A DNA stretch of 64,000 nucleotides from Datisca glomerata (Eukaryota; Streptophyta; Magnoliopsida; Cucurbitales; Datiscaceae): contig QANY01002235.1 in NCBI GenBank assembly GCA_003255025.1, positions 960,260-1,024,259 on the forward strand, given 5' to 3'. The translations under genes and the position numbers were made by a program. Below are positions 1-11,364 of this stretch, in pieces (positions within the stretch are counted from its first letter, which is position 1; each line of letters opens with the position of its first letter). Under the pieces are notes generated by a model. The model made no database searches, was not told the origin of the DNA, and saw only the letters and a list, made by a program, of their open reading frames with translations.

Positions 1-1180
1 TGTACACTTTTTTACAATTGTATTCTCTATAAAAATTAATACTTATTTGTCTCGCATTGAGGCACTGGTGTTCTTTGTATTTTTGAAATTGTTCCTCAAG
101 TCTTTGATCGTATGAGAATTTTCAAAGGCTGCATATTATGATGAGTTTATGTAAGTATTTATAGGAAGCTATTTCAGTTTAAATTCAATACAATGTATGA
201 TAATTGAATACCTCGGTAAACCCAATATTCTTCATTATCGGTAAGATCCATGCGTTCGAGACCTTTCATGTTGTTGAATTATATTTCGTGCGACTGAGTA
301 TTAAAGAAGTGCAGTGAATCAATGAGTAAATAGAGTGAGGCGTAATTTAGGAAATCAAAAGTTTCTCTTGAATTAAGCCACTTTTAAAGGTATTAGATTA
401 GATTATGGATACTTATGGGAAAGGGCTATATATTATTCTTCAAATTAGATACACTCTTATATTTAAAATATGAAAATTATCTAAATACTAAGATTTCCAT
501 CTTAAAAGTTGTATATTCTTAATGTTAGGGGATTTTGACACGTGTACCATGTTTTAAAAAATCCTAAAAATAGAGTAGTCTTTGAAAAAATTTTAAAACT
601 ATGATAGTTTAGGCCACGATAGAAATCATCTTTTGGAAAGATGACTTTCACATGGCGAAAATCATCTTTGCAAAATACAATTTCATTGAGGCAACACCAA
701 TTGCCCAAGGACCATGGAAATCATCTTGGTAATATATGACTTACTGTGCATCGAAAAGATAAAAGGCGATTTCAGGTATTTTCATTTTTTACTGAATTGT
801 TTTTTGTTAGATGATTTTAGTTATTTTATTTTGAACTAAAGTTGTCTTTGGAAAAGATTATTTCAATGTTATTCCTAGCCCCTTTGCCTCTTTTCATGCT
901 TCACCCAATTCAAACCTATTACCATAAAATCATACTTGTATGACCATAAAATCAGTCTGCAGAACATCTTATAATCTTATATCCCAACTGAAATAATAAG
1001 CAGCTTATATTTTTAACAAATCGTAAAACTTAAAGAGTAAAATATGATTCAAAAGACCATTACAACTCCAATATGCTAAAAAAAATTATAAATCCAATAT
1101 GATTGATTATTCTAAAAATGTTCGTTTAGATAATAATAAGATTAAGAAGAATCAAATAAGCCAATCATATTCCACATACT
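1..1180. other. AT-rich stretch, no gene seen
   Basis: I see no sustained coding frame on either strand. Between about 600 and 860 there are repeated ATCATCTT / AAGATGATT-like words in both orientations. Such words could belong to the flank of the neighbouring MULE/PMD element, but I cannot define an end or a terminal repeat. Confidence 0.4.
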
Positions 1181-1189
1181 GGTCATCTT

Positions 1190-2930
1190 GTAATTCTTCT
1201 TAGACGTCTTTTCATATGTTTGTAATTGTGTTACTTGTGACAGACATTCTTCATTAGCGCATTGCATAACATTTTACTCCATAATAGAGTGCGTCTTCCT
1301 CCATAATAGGAGCATATTCCACAATAGGCGTGTCTTCTATGTTACGAGCACGCCTTCTACCTCCTCTTCTGGGAGCTACACACCACCATCCCTTACGATG
1401 TTAAGGTTGATTACATGATTCGGAAATGGAACCAAGTTGAGTCATTTACTCATCTCCAAAGATATAAAAGAGTGGTGACGTGTATGGCTCTTATTGAGAC
1501 ATGCATGGTTCGTGTCGAGGTATATGTGGTTCTTGCTGACTTCTTTAAGATGAAGTGTGCATTGCATGTCTTCTAGACAAAGGAGCTTGACAAGCCTCAT
1601 TTGCTTATCTTATTGCATGTACTATTGTCTCACATAAATTACGTATCGGAGGCATTATCCAAGATGGCTCACCATCATCCACTGTCAAGTTGTTAATATT
1701 ACCCTAGTTGTCTATTTGCATTGATTAAAAAGTGCTATATAAGTTACTTTTAAATAACCATAAACATATTAATTGCATAAATTATTAAAAAATTTCAATC
1801 AAGCCATATAACGCTTCATGTTTACTTATTTATCGTCATGTGATTCTCTGATACCATAACATGGATGAGTTGTCATATCCATCTTCGTTCACATCCCCCA
1901 TCAGCGATGTGTGTTCTACGCTCAACCCATCTCTGAATGTATGCCTTATGTTGGGCACCCCAATGTAGTTTATTTCTCCCTCTCAGGTTAATGTCATGCA
2001 ACCGTGTGGCTCAGGCACACGTTGAATCATAGCAAACTCTCTTAAAACATGATCGGATCAATGTCATTCCACTATATGAAGGAAAATGAAGGGAGAGACA
2101 GTTTTCCATATGAATCTATGCATAATGCAGTATTCAGGAAGTACAAGGATGATATCATTATAATAAAAAAGCATATTATAAAAATGACAAAATCTATGAA
2201 CTCCATACACATAATAAGTCATAGTGTTACCTGATTTGAGTTTGTCTGTCTAAGGAAATCTATACACTTGAAGAACATGTGTGTGTCTATGAGATTAAAA
2301 ACATCTATCCATTTACGAGACAAAATGCACAATTACATTCATATAAATGTTAACATACAATAATCAAATGAGTTGACTTACTGTATACCTAATGTAGGTG
2401 GTGGCAACAGAAGTCCATCTTCCCCGACATTATCGTTACAACCTCACTGGTGCCAAATGAGGAAAAATCAGTCTCATGCCCATAACTATAGTAATACTAG
2501 TGGGCCAGCAATATCAGAAGCATCCTTATGGCTTGGTCTACACATCTCCCTATATAACCATGCAATGCATGCTCTATCCCAACTGTATTGACCAGCCTCA
2601 AGTGCCAGTCAAGGGTGATAAACACAACCCTCACAACTACATAAAGTTCAGAACGTACCAAATATGGAATAATAAGTCTATGTAGTGTCATGGTATGATG
2701 TACAACTGTAGTATGCCGACGATAATGTAAAGTACGAGAATCATCATGGTTCCAAACATGTTAGGATTTATGTTGATCCTGTAAATACAATATTGAGCTA
2801 TCATATGCTCCATGCACCATGATTTTACCTCAATATCCTAAACATGAGAGTCGTGGTCAAATGCATCAAATATTACATCAAGACTGAATCTAGACATTCA
2901 ATTCAAAGACTGAATATAATTTAAATATTA
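1190..2930 (-). pseudogene. Plant mobile domain (PMD) pseudogene
   Basis: PMD (PF10536) is the aminotransferase-like plant mobile domain found in the host proteins MAIN and MAIL1 and in many transposons. Read leftward from about 2,590, the minus strand gives the hallmark block YSWDRACIAWLYREMC, then a DIAGPLVLL stretch broken by stops. Near 2,025 it gives REFAMIQRVPEPHG. Near 1,990-1,890 it gives NLRGRNKLHWGAQHKAYI followed by QRWVERRTHIADG, which matches the end of the domain (W....Y...W..R). Near 1,850 a WYQRIT box appears, and around 1,360 a basic RRGGRRRARN tail. Several frames and stops are involved, so the gene is dead. It lies directly downstream of the MULE transposase on the same strand, as expected for a MULE carrying a PMD module rather than a resident host gene. 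Confidence 0.7.
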
Positions 2931-3014
2931 CATCATACTACCTCTAAAATGGTACATCACATTACATCAAGATGAAATGCAAAGTCTTGAATGAAATACA
3001 TCAAGTAAAAAACA

Positions 3015-4960
3015 TTAATGAATTACATCAAGATGAAATACTAATCGAAAACTATGAGGCATTTGAAGATTGTCCTCCATTACGAGAAGGACAATTTCGA
3101 TGGTTATGTCCTTCTTGTCTACGAAGTCCACATTTACTCTGAGTACTTGATTCTTATCAATCCATCTCATTACGTATACATGTCGACCTGGGTCTACTTC
3201 GTGTCCAAATTGTATCATGGTGCACTATTGAAAATTTAGATATTTTCCAATAATGTTCATGTGGAAGAGGCTTGAACTATGACTTATAACACTAGGAAAA
3301 TGTTAATATGCATAACAATGTTCAATGAATTGCGAACTATCAATACTAGCATGTGTGCATACTGCTAACAGATGGGAACATAGGAGACCAAATGATGCAA
3401 CTTGTTGTAAGTACATGATCGTTCATTTAAATTCATAAAACTCTATTCTGGCCTTTATACATGTGAAGGTTGTGTTGACCAGGATTTCATCTCATACCAT
3501 TCATGAGCAAGGTAAAAATTTATGGTTGAATGTGAACTGGACATAGCTTACCGATTTTCATCTTTTTAACAGCATAAACAATAAATACTTCACCTCGTAG
3601 TAATGCATCTCTAACTTCACTTCTCCACGTTTCAAACCAATTCACACTACGATAACATGTAAGCTCAACCAAAGTCATAACAGGTAACATGCAAGCTCCC
3701 TTAAGTACACCGTTAATGCATTCTGCACACAAATTTTTACCATCCTACCACATCAGTATCCACCATCAAATGCTTGATTCATTTTTCCTTTTCTATATTA
3801 TCAAAGAAAGTGCACACACCGATTGTTTATTTTCCTCATTTCATCCATGCAGAGTTCATAAAACATTTGCTGATGTTGGTGTTCCCGCTCTAAAGACTAA
3901 ATTTTTCAGAGCCTTGTTCTTGTATTCGTCATTGAAGTTACTCGCAACATGCCTTAAACAATATCGATGATGGCCTAATGGTTCTGACCACCAAAGCTGT
4001 GGATTCTGTACTGCAACTTTTATTCCAACATGTCGGTCAAAAATTAACATTAGTCCCTCCCTCTACGTAACATAATGTTTCAAGCAATAAAAAAACCATG
4101 ACCAACTATCTACGATTTTCTTGTGAAATATAGGATATGCAATTGGAAAAATGCGTCCATTTAAATCAACTGACATGACAATCAATAACTTATACGTATA
4201 CTTGACATATAAAAATATTCTACCTTTTTGAATGATGGCTCTACAATATTTAAAACCATTTATAGCAGCACCAAAGGGCCAGAACACATATCTAAACATC
4301 ACATTACCTGATGGATCGATGCCATGTATTTTTCATTGTTCTACAGTCCCAAGATTCATTTTCACAAGCATATTCAACCATGTTGGTAGTTGTTGGTATG
4401 ATTGATCCCAATCACCATACACTTTAACAAATAACAAGTGCTTTTCATTTCGCTTCCAAGACCTTCCTATAATCTACATCATATCTAAATTTATCTTTCA
4501 CCACCGGATGAAGTGTTGCAACAGATGTAATTGGATCTCATTTCACGATACTCTGCAACTCCCGTGCAATCAATGTTGAGTACAACTGTGAATGGTCTTG
4601 TGATATTCTTGCAAATGCACACGTCTGAGGTCTAGTGTACTGGGTTATTTCAAACATATTGTGCATTTTGTGACGACACGCACGAACTCTCCATTGTAAA
4701 CATTCATCACACTTCTTGCATATTATAACTCAAAATGTTTGCGATGACTCTACCACACTAAAATGTTTATGTATTAATATCGGGTATCTTTTCAAAACAT
4801 ACTTAAGGTCCATTTTTAGTGTCAAAACGTAAATCTTTGTATAATTCATATGTTTCAATCCATAATAATATGTTGGATGGGCATCTGATCTAGCTTATCA
4901 TTTATGAAATCCTAGTCCAAATGAGTAAGGAAAGGTGGAGAAGGTTCATGCTTGAATATT
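3015..4960 (-). pseudogene. MULE (Mutator-like) transposase pseudogene
   Basis: The domain order read leftward matches MuDR-type transposases. Near 4,680-4,440 there is an N-terminal zinc-finger/MuDR block (CDECLQWRVRACRH, then ISQDHSQLYSTLIAREL and VKDKFRYDV). At 4,302-4,063 is the catalytic MULE domain with MFRYVFWPFGAAINGFKYCR and a VDLNGRIFPIAYPI strand. At 4,050-3,856 is the HHRYCLRHVASNFN block. At 3,732-3,520 is ECINGVLKGACMLPV. At 3,420-3,300 a SWIM-like Cys/His region ends in FIEHCYAY. The usual DGTHLYGKY strand is altered (QKGRIFLYVKY), and stops and frameshifts break the frame repeatedly. It encoded a cut-and-paste transposase and is now a relic. I cannot place its terminal inverted repeats. 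Confidence 0.85.
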
Positions 4961-4989
4961 TCAAGTGAAAAGTTCACAGCATCATCTTC

Positions 4990-5051
4990 TTCAGCCTGAT
5001 CAAAACTACAATATTTAAAATTCAGCCTAATCAAAACTACAATATTTAAAC
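4990..5051. repeat. 31-bp tandem duplication
   Basis: The word TTCAGCCTRATCAAAACTAC followed by AATATTTAAA occurs twice back to back, at 4,990 and 5,021, with one or two differences. It probably arose by local slippage or microhomology-mediated duplication. Confidence 0.8.
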
Positions 5052-5595
5052 ATTATTTAAATAATTGTAAAATACTCAAAAATCCTAATGATAGTCACTA
5101 CTGCCAAACGGGCAACCTATGCAAGCTGACAGAAAAGGCCAATTCTTTAAAGTGTAGCAGTCTAAGTCTCTTTCCTGAATGGTGGAGCGTTTCCACCTTA
5201 AATGATCCTTTTAGCCGGCCTGAGCATAAATTACTGAAAGGGAAATCTCTATGTAAAGACACAATTTAAAAATGGATTGGCGGATAGATGTATGTTTTGC
5301 AAGGTTTTAGAATTTGTTGACTTTCTAAACTGACAAATTTGATTGACCATAATAGCCTTAATTCTGTTTAATCTAAAAACTCAAGTTAAATGAAATATAT
5401 AATAATAAATATTTCTTGTCAACTAAATAACTACAAAATCTTAACCTCTAATAGAATCCCCAGAAGTAGTCCATCTTTATCAGCATTAGTTCTAAAATTT
5501 TACCTTATCAGTGATTGATATTTTGGTATACTATTTAAATTAGTAAACAAATCTGCAACTTCAAACTACAAAAAGACTTATAATAACGAAGATAG

Positions 5596-5895
5596 CTACA
5601 TCCCATCGTCGAGCATGAAGTCATCGTCGATACATCTTGGTCCATTGTCAAGCATGAATGCACACGGGTCCATCGTCGAATGAGGTCAGCCATCTTTCAC
5701 CAGTCCATTGTCGAGTACAAAGTCATTTCTATCTATTGTTGGTCCATCGTTGAACATAAAGTCACGGTGGTCCATTATCGACTGAGGTCTATCATCGTGT
5801 ACGAAGCTATCATTATCCATTGTCAATTAATCTTTGAGCACAAATCATCTGTCACTGAGCACGAAACCACAGTGGTCTATTATCAAGTTAGGACT
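5596..5895. repeat. Degenerate short tandem array (GTCCATYGTCGA...)
   Basis: About ten diverged copies of a unit built on GTCCATYGTCGAGCAYGAA and GTCATCRTYG follow one another at roughly 27-33-bp spacing. The array is richer in CG dinucleotides than its surroundings. No coding role is evident; the open frame of about 76 codons across it is a by-product of the repeat. Confidence 0.65.
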
Positions 5896-5896
5896 G

Positions 5897-6200
5897 TAAG
5901 ACAGATATGACACTCTTTTTATAAAGAAAAATATAAAAAAAAATATTTAGGCACGTATGAACCATCTCCACAATATCCCATAAATTATAGATAAGTGATT
6001 CAATATAGATTTTCATTCTATTTAAAAAAGATAAAACCTAATAATTAAAAAATGGAGTTTTTGAAATCGATTGTTGAAAAATAAAAGGTAATGCCATTGC
6101 TCATGCGGTTAAATATTAGATATTCAGCATCAAGCTTTGACATTAATTGTAAGATATGTATGACACCCACTTTGTAAAGGAAAATATTTAAAAAAAGATT
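5897..6200. repeat. Pair of diverged direct repeats about 252 bp apart
   Basis: A block beginning TAAGACAGATATGACACTCT near 5,897 reappears near 6,149 as TAAGATATGTATGACACCCA. Both are followed by TTTRTAAAGRAAAATAT and an A-rich run. They are too diverged to call a recent duplication. They could be ends of a small decayed element. Confidence 0.5.
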
Positions 6201-6479
6201 CAAACTTGAAAATAAGTTGCTTGAAACATAATAAATAATAAAGTAAATCACTCAAGCAATAAATAATAATGGTAATTAAACTAAACTAAGTCAAGTAGTA
6301 ATTGAAGAATCAAGAATGAAGTTAAATTAGCTAGAACTTAAGAATTCAATAAATATTACGCGGAAATTCAAATGCGTGGAATAAATAAATAAAGTAATAA
6401 CGATGCAGAATATTAAAGTATAAAATAATAGCATGTGAAAAAAATAAATAGTGGAAAACTAAAGCACACCTAGATAAAA

Positions 6480-7250
6480 AAAGAAGGGAAAAGAGAGTTT
6501 GACACGTGATTTTTCACAGGTTCGAGAAAACATATTCATACGTCCATGCTTCAAAGATATCCCTTTAAAAAAACCCTCCCCATGATCTTTTTACGATTGG
6601 AGATGAAACTTTTACAAACTCGATTTGCTTATAGTACAATTCAGATCTTGACAATAAAGCACTGTCGAGATTTTGATCTCTTACAATAACTCTTACTCTC
6701 TCAAAGAGTGGATCTCTCAATTTTATACTATTTTTCTAGCTTCTCTCTAGAATTTATTGCAGATCAACGCTCAAACTACAAGCCTCTAACAAGTAGAAAA
6801 ACTTTACACGAAGGTGAGAGCTTTATATAGGCATGGAAAGATTGAGAGAAGGGCTGGCCCTTGATATGGTTAAGACTAGTCGAGGTTGGTCTCGTCTCAA
6901 AATAAGTAAAATTAAGGAAGGGTCTAACATGTCTTCCTAGACAAGTTAAACCTACCAAACAGAGTCTGACCCATCTAGAAGACTGGTTTGCATGTCTCAA
7001 TATCACGTCCTACTAATTTTCTTTCCAAAATGAAGCAAGGGTTCTCCTGATAGTTATATAGGTTAAACCTAATCTTGAGTATTGGCACAAGGAGCAGTTT
7101 ATCAGGTCCATATATATGATGTTCAAGTTCGATCCTTCCATGGTGTATCATATTTTCATTCATTCATTGGATCAATACTTCACGATCTTGTATTTGTATT
7201 TTATTTTTACTAGACAAGTTTTCTACACACTAAATAAAATATTAGTTCAA
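6480..7250 (-). mobile_element. LTR-like sequence, minus orientation (tentative)
   Basis: The stretch holds a CACAGGTTCGAGAAAAC...CATACGTCCATGC block. This resembles the TGGATCGGCCAAATTGCC motif in the Copia D LTR here and a motif common in plant copia LTRs. A good TATA-like CTATATAAAG lies on the minus strand at 6,830-6,821. No partner LTR, primer-binding site or internal domain is visible, so solo-LTR status is a guess. Confidence 0.35.
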
Positions 7251-7289
7251 TAACTATCTGTCATTTTCACTAGGTTCAACAGAACATGC

Positions 7290-8135
7290 GACAGCAACAA
7301 AAAGAAGACCGAAAGACTTTCAACATAACAACGATGTGGTGCCTAGTCAATCAGATTCTGAAGATTTAAGTTAACATTTTGGCGGGTAACAATTAGAAAG
7401 CTGGAATGTAAATACTTTTTTAGCGGGCTATGCACCTTGTATTTATAGAGAGAAATTGGTACAATACTAATAGATCTGAAATGAAGTGATGCTCAAAATA
7501 ATGTCATAAGAGCTGGCATTGAGTTCTTCTTATTCATAATAGACTTGTTTCATGATGTACATAAGACGAGGTTCAAGACCAATTTAATAGCTTTTCTCAT
7601 ATTTGGAATCAGCGTGGCCCAAGCAATTCTGAGCTCTCTACAGTTGATTAGTGGGTTAAATAAAAAATCAGAGTTAATCTGGAGAGAGTTTGATGACATG
7701 AATCAACTCTAAAAATGATCGGTAGGTGTTCAAACTTTAGCTTGGTAAAAAGTTAAATTCCTCGCACGCAATATAATTTACCGTAGATTAATTGTATTAA
7801 AACGAACCTTCCTTTTCTTACCAATCTTATCCTAATTTTTAACCACTTTCATATCACATAATAACAACTTATCATCCACACGAAAATATTAATGGTGTGA
7901 TTAGTGGGTTAACCAATATGAGTGAGTAAACCAATTCACCTAATCACTTTCTAACTAATTCTTTCCCGTTATATTCATGCATGCAATGCATTAACTCTTA
8001 ATCCTAAACTTAATTATTACTTTTCTCACCTGTCCACGTCACCTAAGACAGTCAAATTAAGAATAAGTTACTTATTTCAAAAACAATTTAAGAATAACTT
8101 TATTAAATTTTAAATTGATAATATTTTTTAGAGAG
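7290..8135. other. AT-rich intergenic stretch, nothing recognised
   Basis: No coding frame, repeat family or RNA gene is recognisable. Every frame on both strands is closed by frequent stops. Confidence 0.5.
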
Positions 8136-8139
8136 TCAG

Positions 8140-8560
8140 GGGACAAATGAAGGAGCTGCACGTAAATCCGAGATCCAGCTAAGGTAAGGAACTTCGTGTC
8201 GCGGCTGCTCCACTCCGCTGCGGTCTCATGAACTGAACTTCGTTGCCTTCGCGATCCACTAGGCGAGTGGAAGACATTGAGAAGGGCTTCACATCCCTTG
8301 CAGGGCTTTGAGGTTGATGAAAGTTGCGCTCCTCCTATTTTTAATTCCTGGAAAAAAAGAACGCCTTGAGGCGAAGGATTTTACTTGGAAATGGAAGCTC
8401 TGTCCCCCTCACACTATATTTCGCCGACTGCTACTAAGAACCTAACAGAACTTTTCAAAATGTGGGTTCTAAAACCACTTGTGTAGGTCGGGGTTGAGAA
8501 TTGGGGGGTTGCTTGTTCGGTGTGGTACCAATTCAATATCTCCTTTCTCTAGTTGTTCGG
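8140..8560 (+). other. GC-richer islet with a 31-codon open frame; possible orphan first exon
   Basis: Base composition changes sharply from the AT-rich flanks. The islet reads like a plant 5' leader (GC-rich, CpG-containing) followed by ATG at 8,391. The frame runs 31 codons to a TAG at 8,484, starting MEALSPSHYISPTATKNL and ending in a Leu/Val-rich tail. A plausible splice donor, GTAGGT, sits at 8,483, so the stop could be intronic. I do not recognise the peptide. It could be the 5' end of a host gene captured or left behind by transposons, or chance. No downstream exon could be matched in the window. Confidence 0.3.
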
Positions 8561-10560
8561 GGATACACACTTCTCTTTTTATAATTTATGCATTCCATTT
8601 CCGGTGATCATGTCCCATTAAACACAAATATTTCTTTTCATTCTATATATCCTAGATCGTATAGATGAAATAAAAATGATAACTAAATAGGTTTCGAAAT
8701 GAAATAATCCATTAAGTAGAGAAGCCAACGGCACGCACGAAAAAAAGGCGGTCTTTTGGTTCACGCCAATATTAGGATTGTTCTCTTTTTCCACAACATT
8801 GGAAAAGCTAGCCTAATTTTGATATTGCAAGTCTATTCTCATTCTTATATTAGTTTAGTTTTTTCAAGAAATTGAATCTAAGATGTTGCAGTCGAGTTAT
8901 TCTATTTGCAGATTTTGATATTTCTTATCTCGCTAATGACTTAAACAACAAAAGTTCTCTCTTTAATATTATAGGCTCTCTTAGTTATCAAGTACGCTAA
9001 TCCATTCATGCATATCCACTACCGAAGCATGGAACCGCCTTGCGAAGCTTTTCTAAATAGATTCATTCAGTATAATAAGACTTTTAAAAATATTTCCAAA
9101 GATTGCATAAAAAACTCATCAAATAAATTATTTCCTAAAATGTGGAAACAAGTGAAGTAAATAAATACATGTTGGTTTGCAATTAATAATAATATAAATA
9201 TTATTACTGTAGTTATTTTGTCAATTTAAAATAAATATATAACATTTTATCAATAAGTTTTTGAAATAACGCAATAGGTTATTACATTTAACCAAGTGAA
9301 TTTTATATTTTTAGGTCTTCATCATACTCGAATAAAATGTTTATCAACTGATTTTGATATGTTTATCTTCTAATTAAAATCAATTAAAAGAGCTAAAATA
9401 ATTATACTTATTTAAAAAAATTACAAAATGTGAGCTTACACATTGGTTCGCACCTGAGAAATGATGGATGGTGAAGGGAAAGAGTAAAACAACTAGACAA
9501 CAGATTTTGTAACATGTTTATTTATTGCAATGTAACATATTACTTTAATATAATGAATTTTGTAAATGAATTTGTTCCCCACACGAGTAAGATTTATGAT
9601 AATGATTAGAAAAGAGAGAGATAAATACTATGGGTATAGATTGGCCTCATTCGAGATGTTGACAAACTAATAATAATAATAAAATGGGGAATGATCACAC
9701 ACCCTATATTTTTTGGAGCGTCTTCATGCCCCAAGATTGCTCATATACTTATGAGATCTTTGTCGGGCATGGGCTCCAATGCTTTGTTTATTCCCTTCAA
9801 CCATTATATTGTCTTGTCTTTAAACTACCGAATTAATCGTAACCGTTCGTTTCATCTCACAGCCCTGATCTCCTTCTTTCCGCTCCATCTTGACTGGTTC
9901 TCCTCTATCCACGTGTCCTGACGAAGACTTCATACCTGTTCATTTACCCCCTATTACACTCAACGAAATTTTATTCATTGATATGTAATGACCGTGTTTC
10001 GCGCATGCCTCAGTAGGAGGTTAATTGATTGGACCTTCTGATTTTTCGTCATCCATCGAAACCTGCAAGCATTAATAACACACAAAAGATATGATTATTA
10101 AATAAGGAAAGTGTGTAACATCGTCGCTTCGTTTCCCGTTATCACTGACGCACTCCTCATAAATGATGCTTTGTCACCTTCCTGGGCCATTTCACCTTCC
10201 CGTTCTTAGTTATTTGTGTATAGGACACGATTTTTTAGATCATTTAAGGACACGCCACTTTCCTCTTTTCCAATTGTCACCTCGCTATTTGTTAATTACA
10301 AACGATGGCTGATGCCATCATTTTATTTTTCATTATTGAAACACCTACTGCACGCCTTCCCAGCTATGTCTTTTTAGAGTTAATATCATTTTATTATCTT
10401 TTCAAATCCATCAATTCCATTGTATTCTTTTTTTATGTTTGTATCCTACAAGAGCCCTTCGTCTTCCTCATTCTACCTTTACGTTTTCCATACACCCTGT
10501 AAGTTTTCCTTCACCTCAATTTTTGTTCTCTTTTTCTCTTCTACAGTTTTTCTTCCTTTT
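8561..10560. other. AT-rich stretch; probably includes the left end of Gypsy 1
   Basis: No gene is seen. Because Gypsy 1 lies on the minus strand and its antisense aORF begins near 10,581, its 3' LTR should lie within about 1-2 kb to the left. I could not find a matching LTR partner, a TG...CA end or a target duplication, so the boundary is unresolved. Pyrimidine-rich sequence at 10,440-10,570 would serve as leader for the aORF. Confidence 0.35.
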
Positions 10561-10580
10561 AATGGGTTTTTCTATTAGTC

Positions 10581-11364
10581 ATGAGTGACGAGGGGGAGTT
10601 TAAGGTCATTGTTCCCATAGTTAGGAACCAAGATGAGTTCAATCGATTTATGGATCGTCACCATGAGGCATTCCCTGGAATGCCATTTGTTCCTTCGGGG
10701 ATGGGATACCCAAATCTTCCAATTGCCGCCCTCCATACTAGATCACCCTTGCCCCCATGCACATAGCCCTAGGTTTAAAACTCCCGTTTTCTCCTCTTTT
10801 TCAAGAATTTTTTAGCACATTTAATCTTACTCCTTCCCAATATACCCCTAGCACTTATAGGATTCTTCTAGGAATAGAAGTTCTGAATAGGAGGCATAAC
10901 CTCAACATTGGCATTGATGAAATCTGTACCGCGTACATCGTCAAGAAATGTGACACTTCTTTTTACTTGGCTCCTCGACCCAACGAGAGTCAGAGAGGTT
11001 TGGTTACGGACCTCCTAAGAAAGGATAAAGGCTGGGAGAATGGGACCCCTCTTGATCGGTGAGAATTGGGGCAATGATTGCCACTGGATTGTCCCTAGGA
11101 CCTGAGGATCTTTCAGTAAGTAGTTGGACCTCTGATTTCACGTTTTGTTTGCTTTGTTTTTTTTGTGATGACCTTTTCTCTTCTTCATTTGTGCAGATAA
11201 GAACCTAAATAAGAGGTACTTTGTTCCATGAGACATTTACGCTCGATTGTCTGCTGCTTACAACTATCGAGACTAAGACTGGAAAGACCTTCTTCATCCA
11301 GTAGAGAAACCAACGTCGCCTATGTTCCCGTTGTCGTTACCATAGTCGAAGCTGCTGCCCCCTC
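10581..11364 (+). pseudogene. Gypsy 1 antisense aORF, 5' part (before the Copia A insertion)
   Basis: This is the N-terminal part of an extra gene carried antisense to gag-pol. From ATG 10,581 it reads MSDEGEFKVIVPIVRNQDEF, then RFMDRHHEAFPGMP. A frameshift near 10,760 leads into GLKLPFSPLFQEFFSTFNL and TPSQYTPSTYRILLGIEVLN. The Gypsy 2 copy gives GLKLPFSPLLSRF and PSQFTPSSYRIFLGVDALN at the same place, so this is a conserved protein and not a shadow frame. It looks like the family annotated as putative gypsy-type transposon protein (Transposase_28, PF04195); function is unknown. An 81-bp intron is proposed at 11,116-11,196 (GTAAGT...TTTGTGCAG). After it the frame resumes with KNLNKRYFVP, again matching Gypsy 2. 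Stops at 10,764 and 11,060 mark decay. Confidence 0.75.

Noticed and set aside
9691..10502. Two short plus-strand open frames before the aORF
   Set aside because: Pyrimidine-rich, hydrophobic translations without homology to anything recognised. They probably reflect base composition of the Gypsy 1 terminal region.
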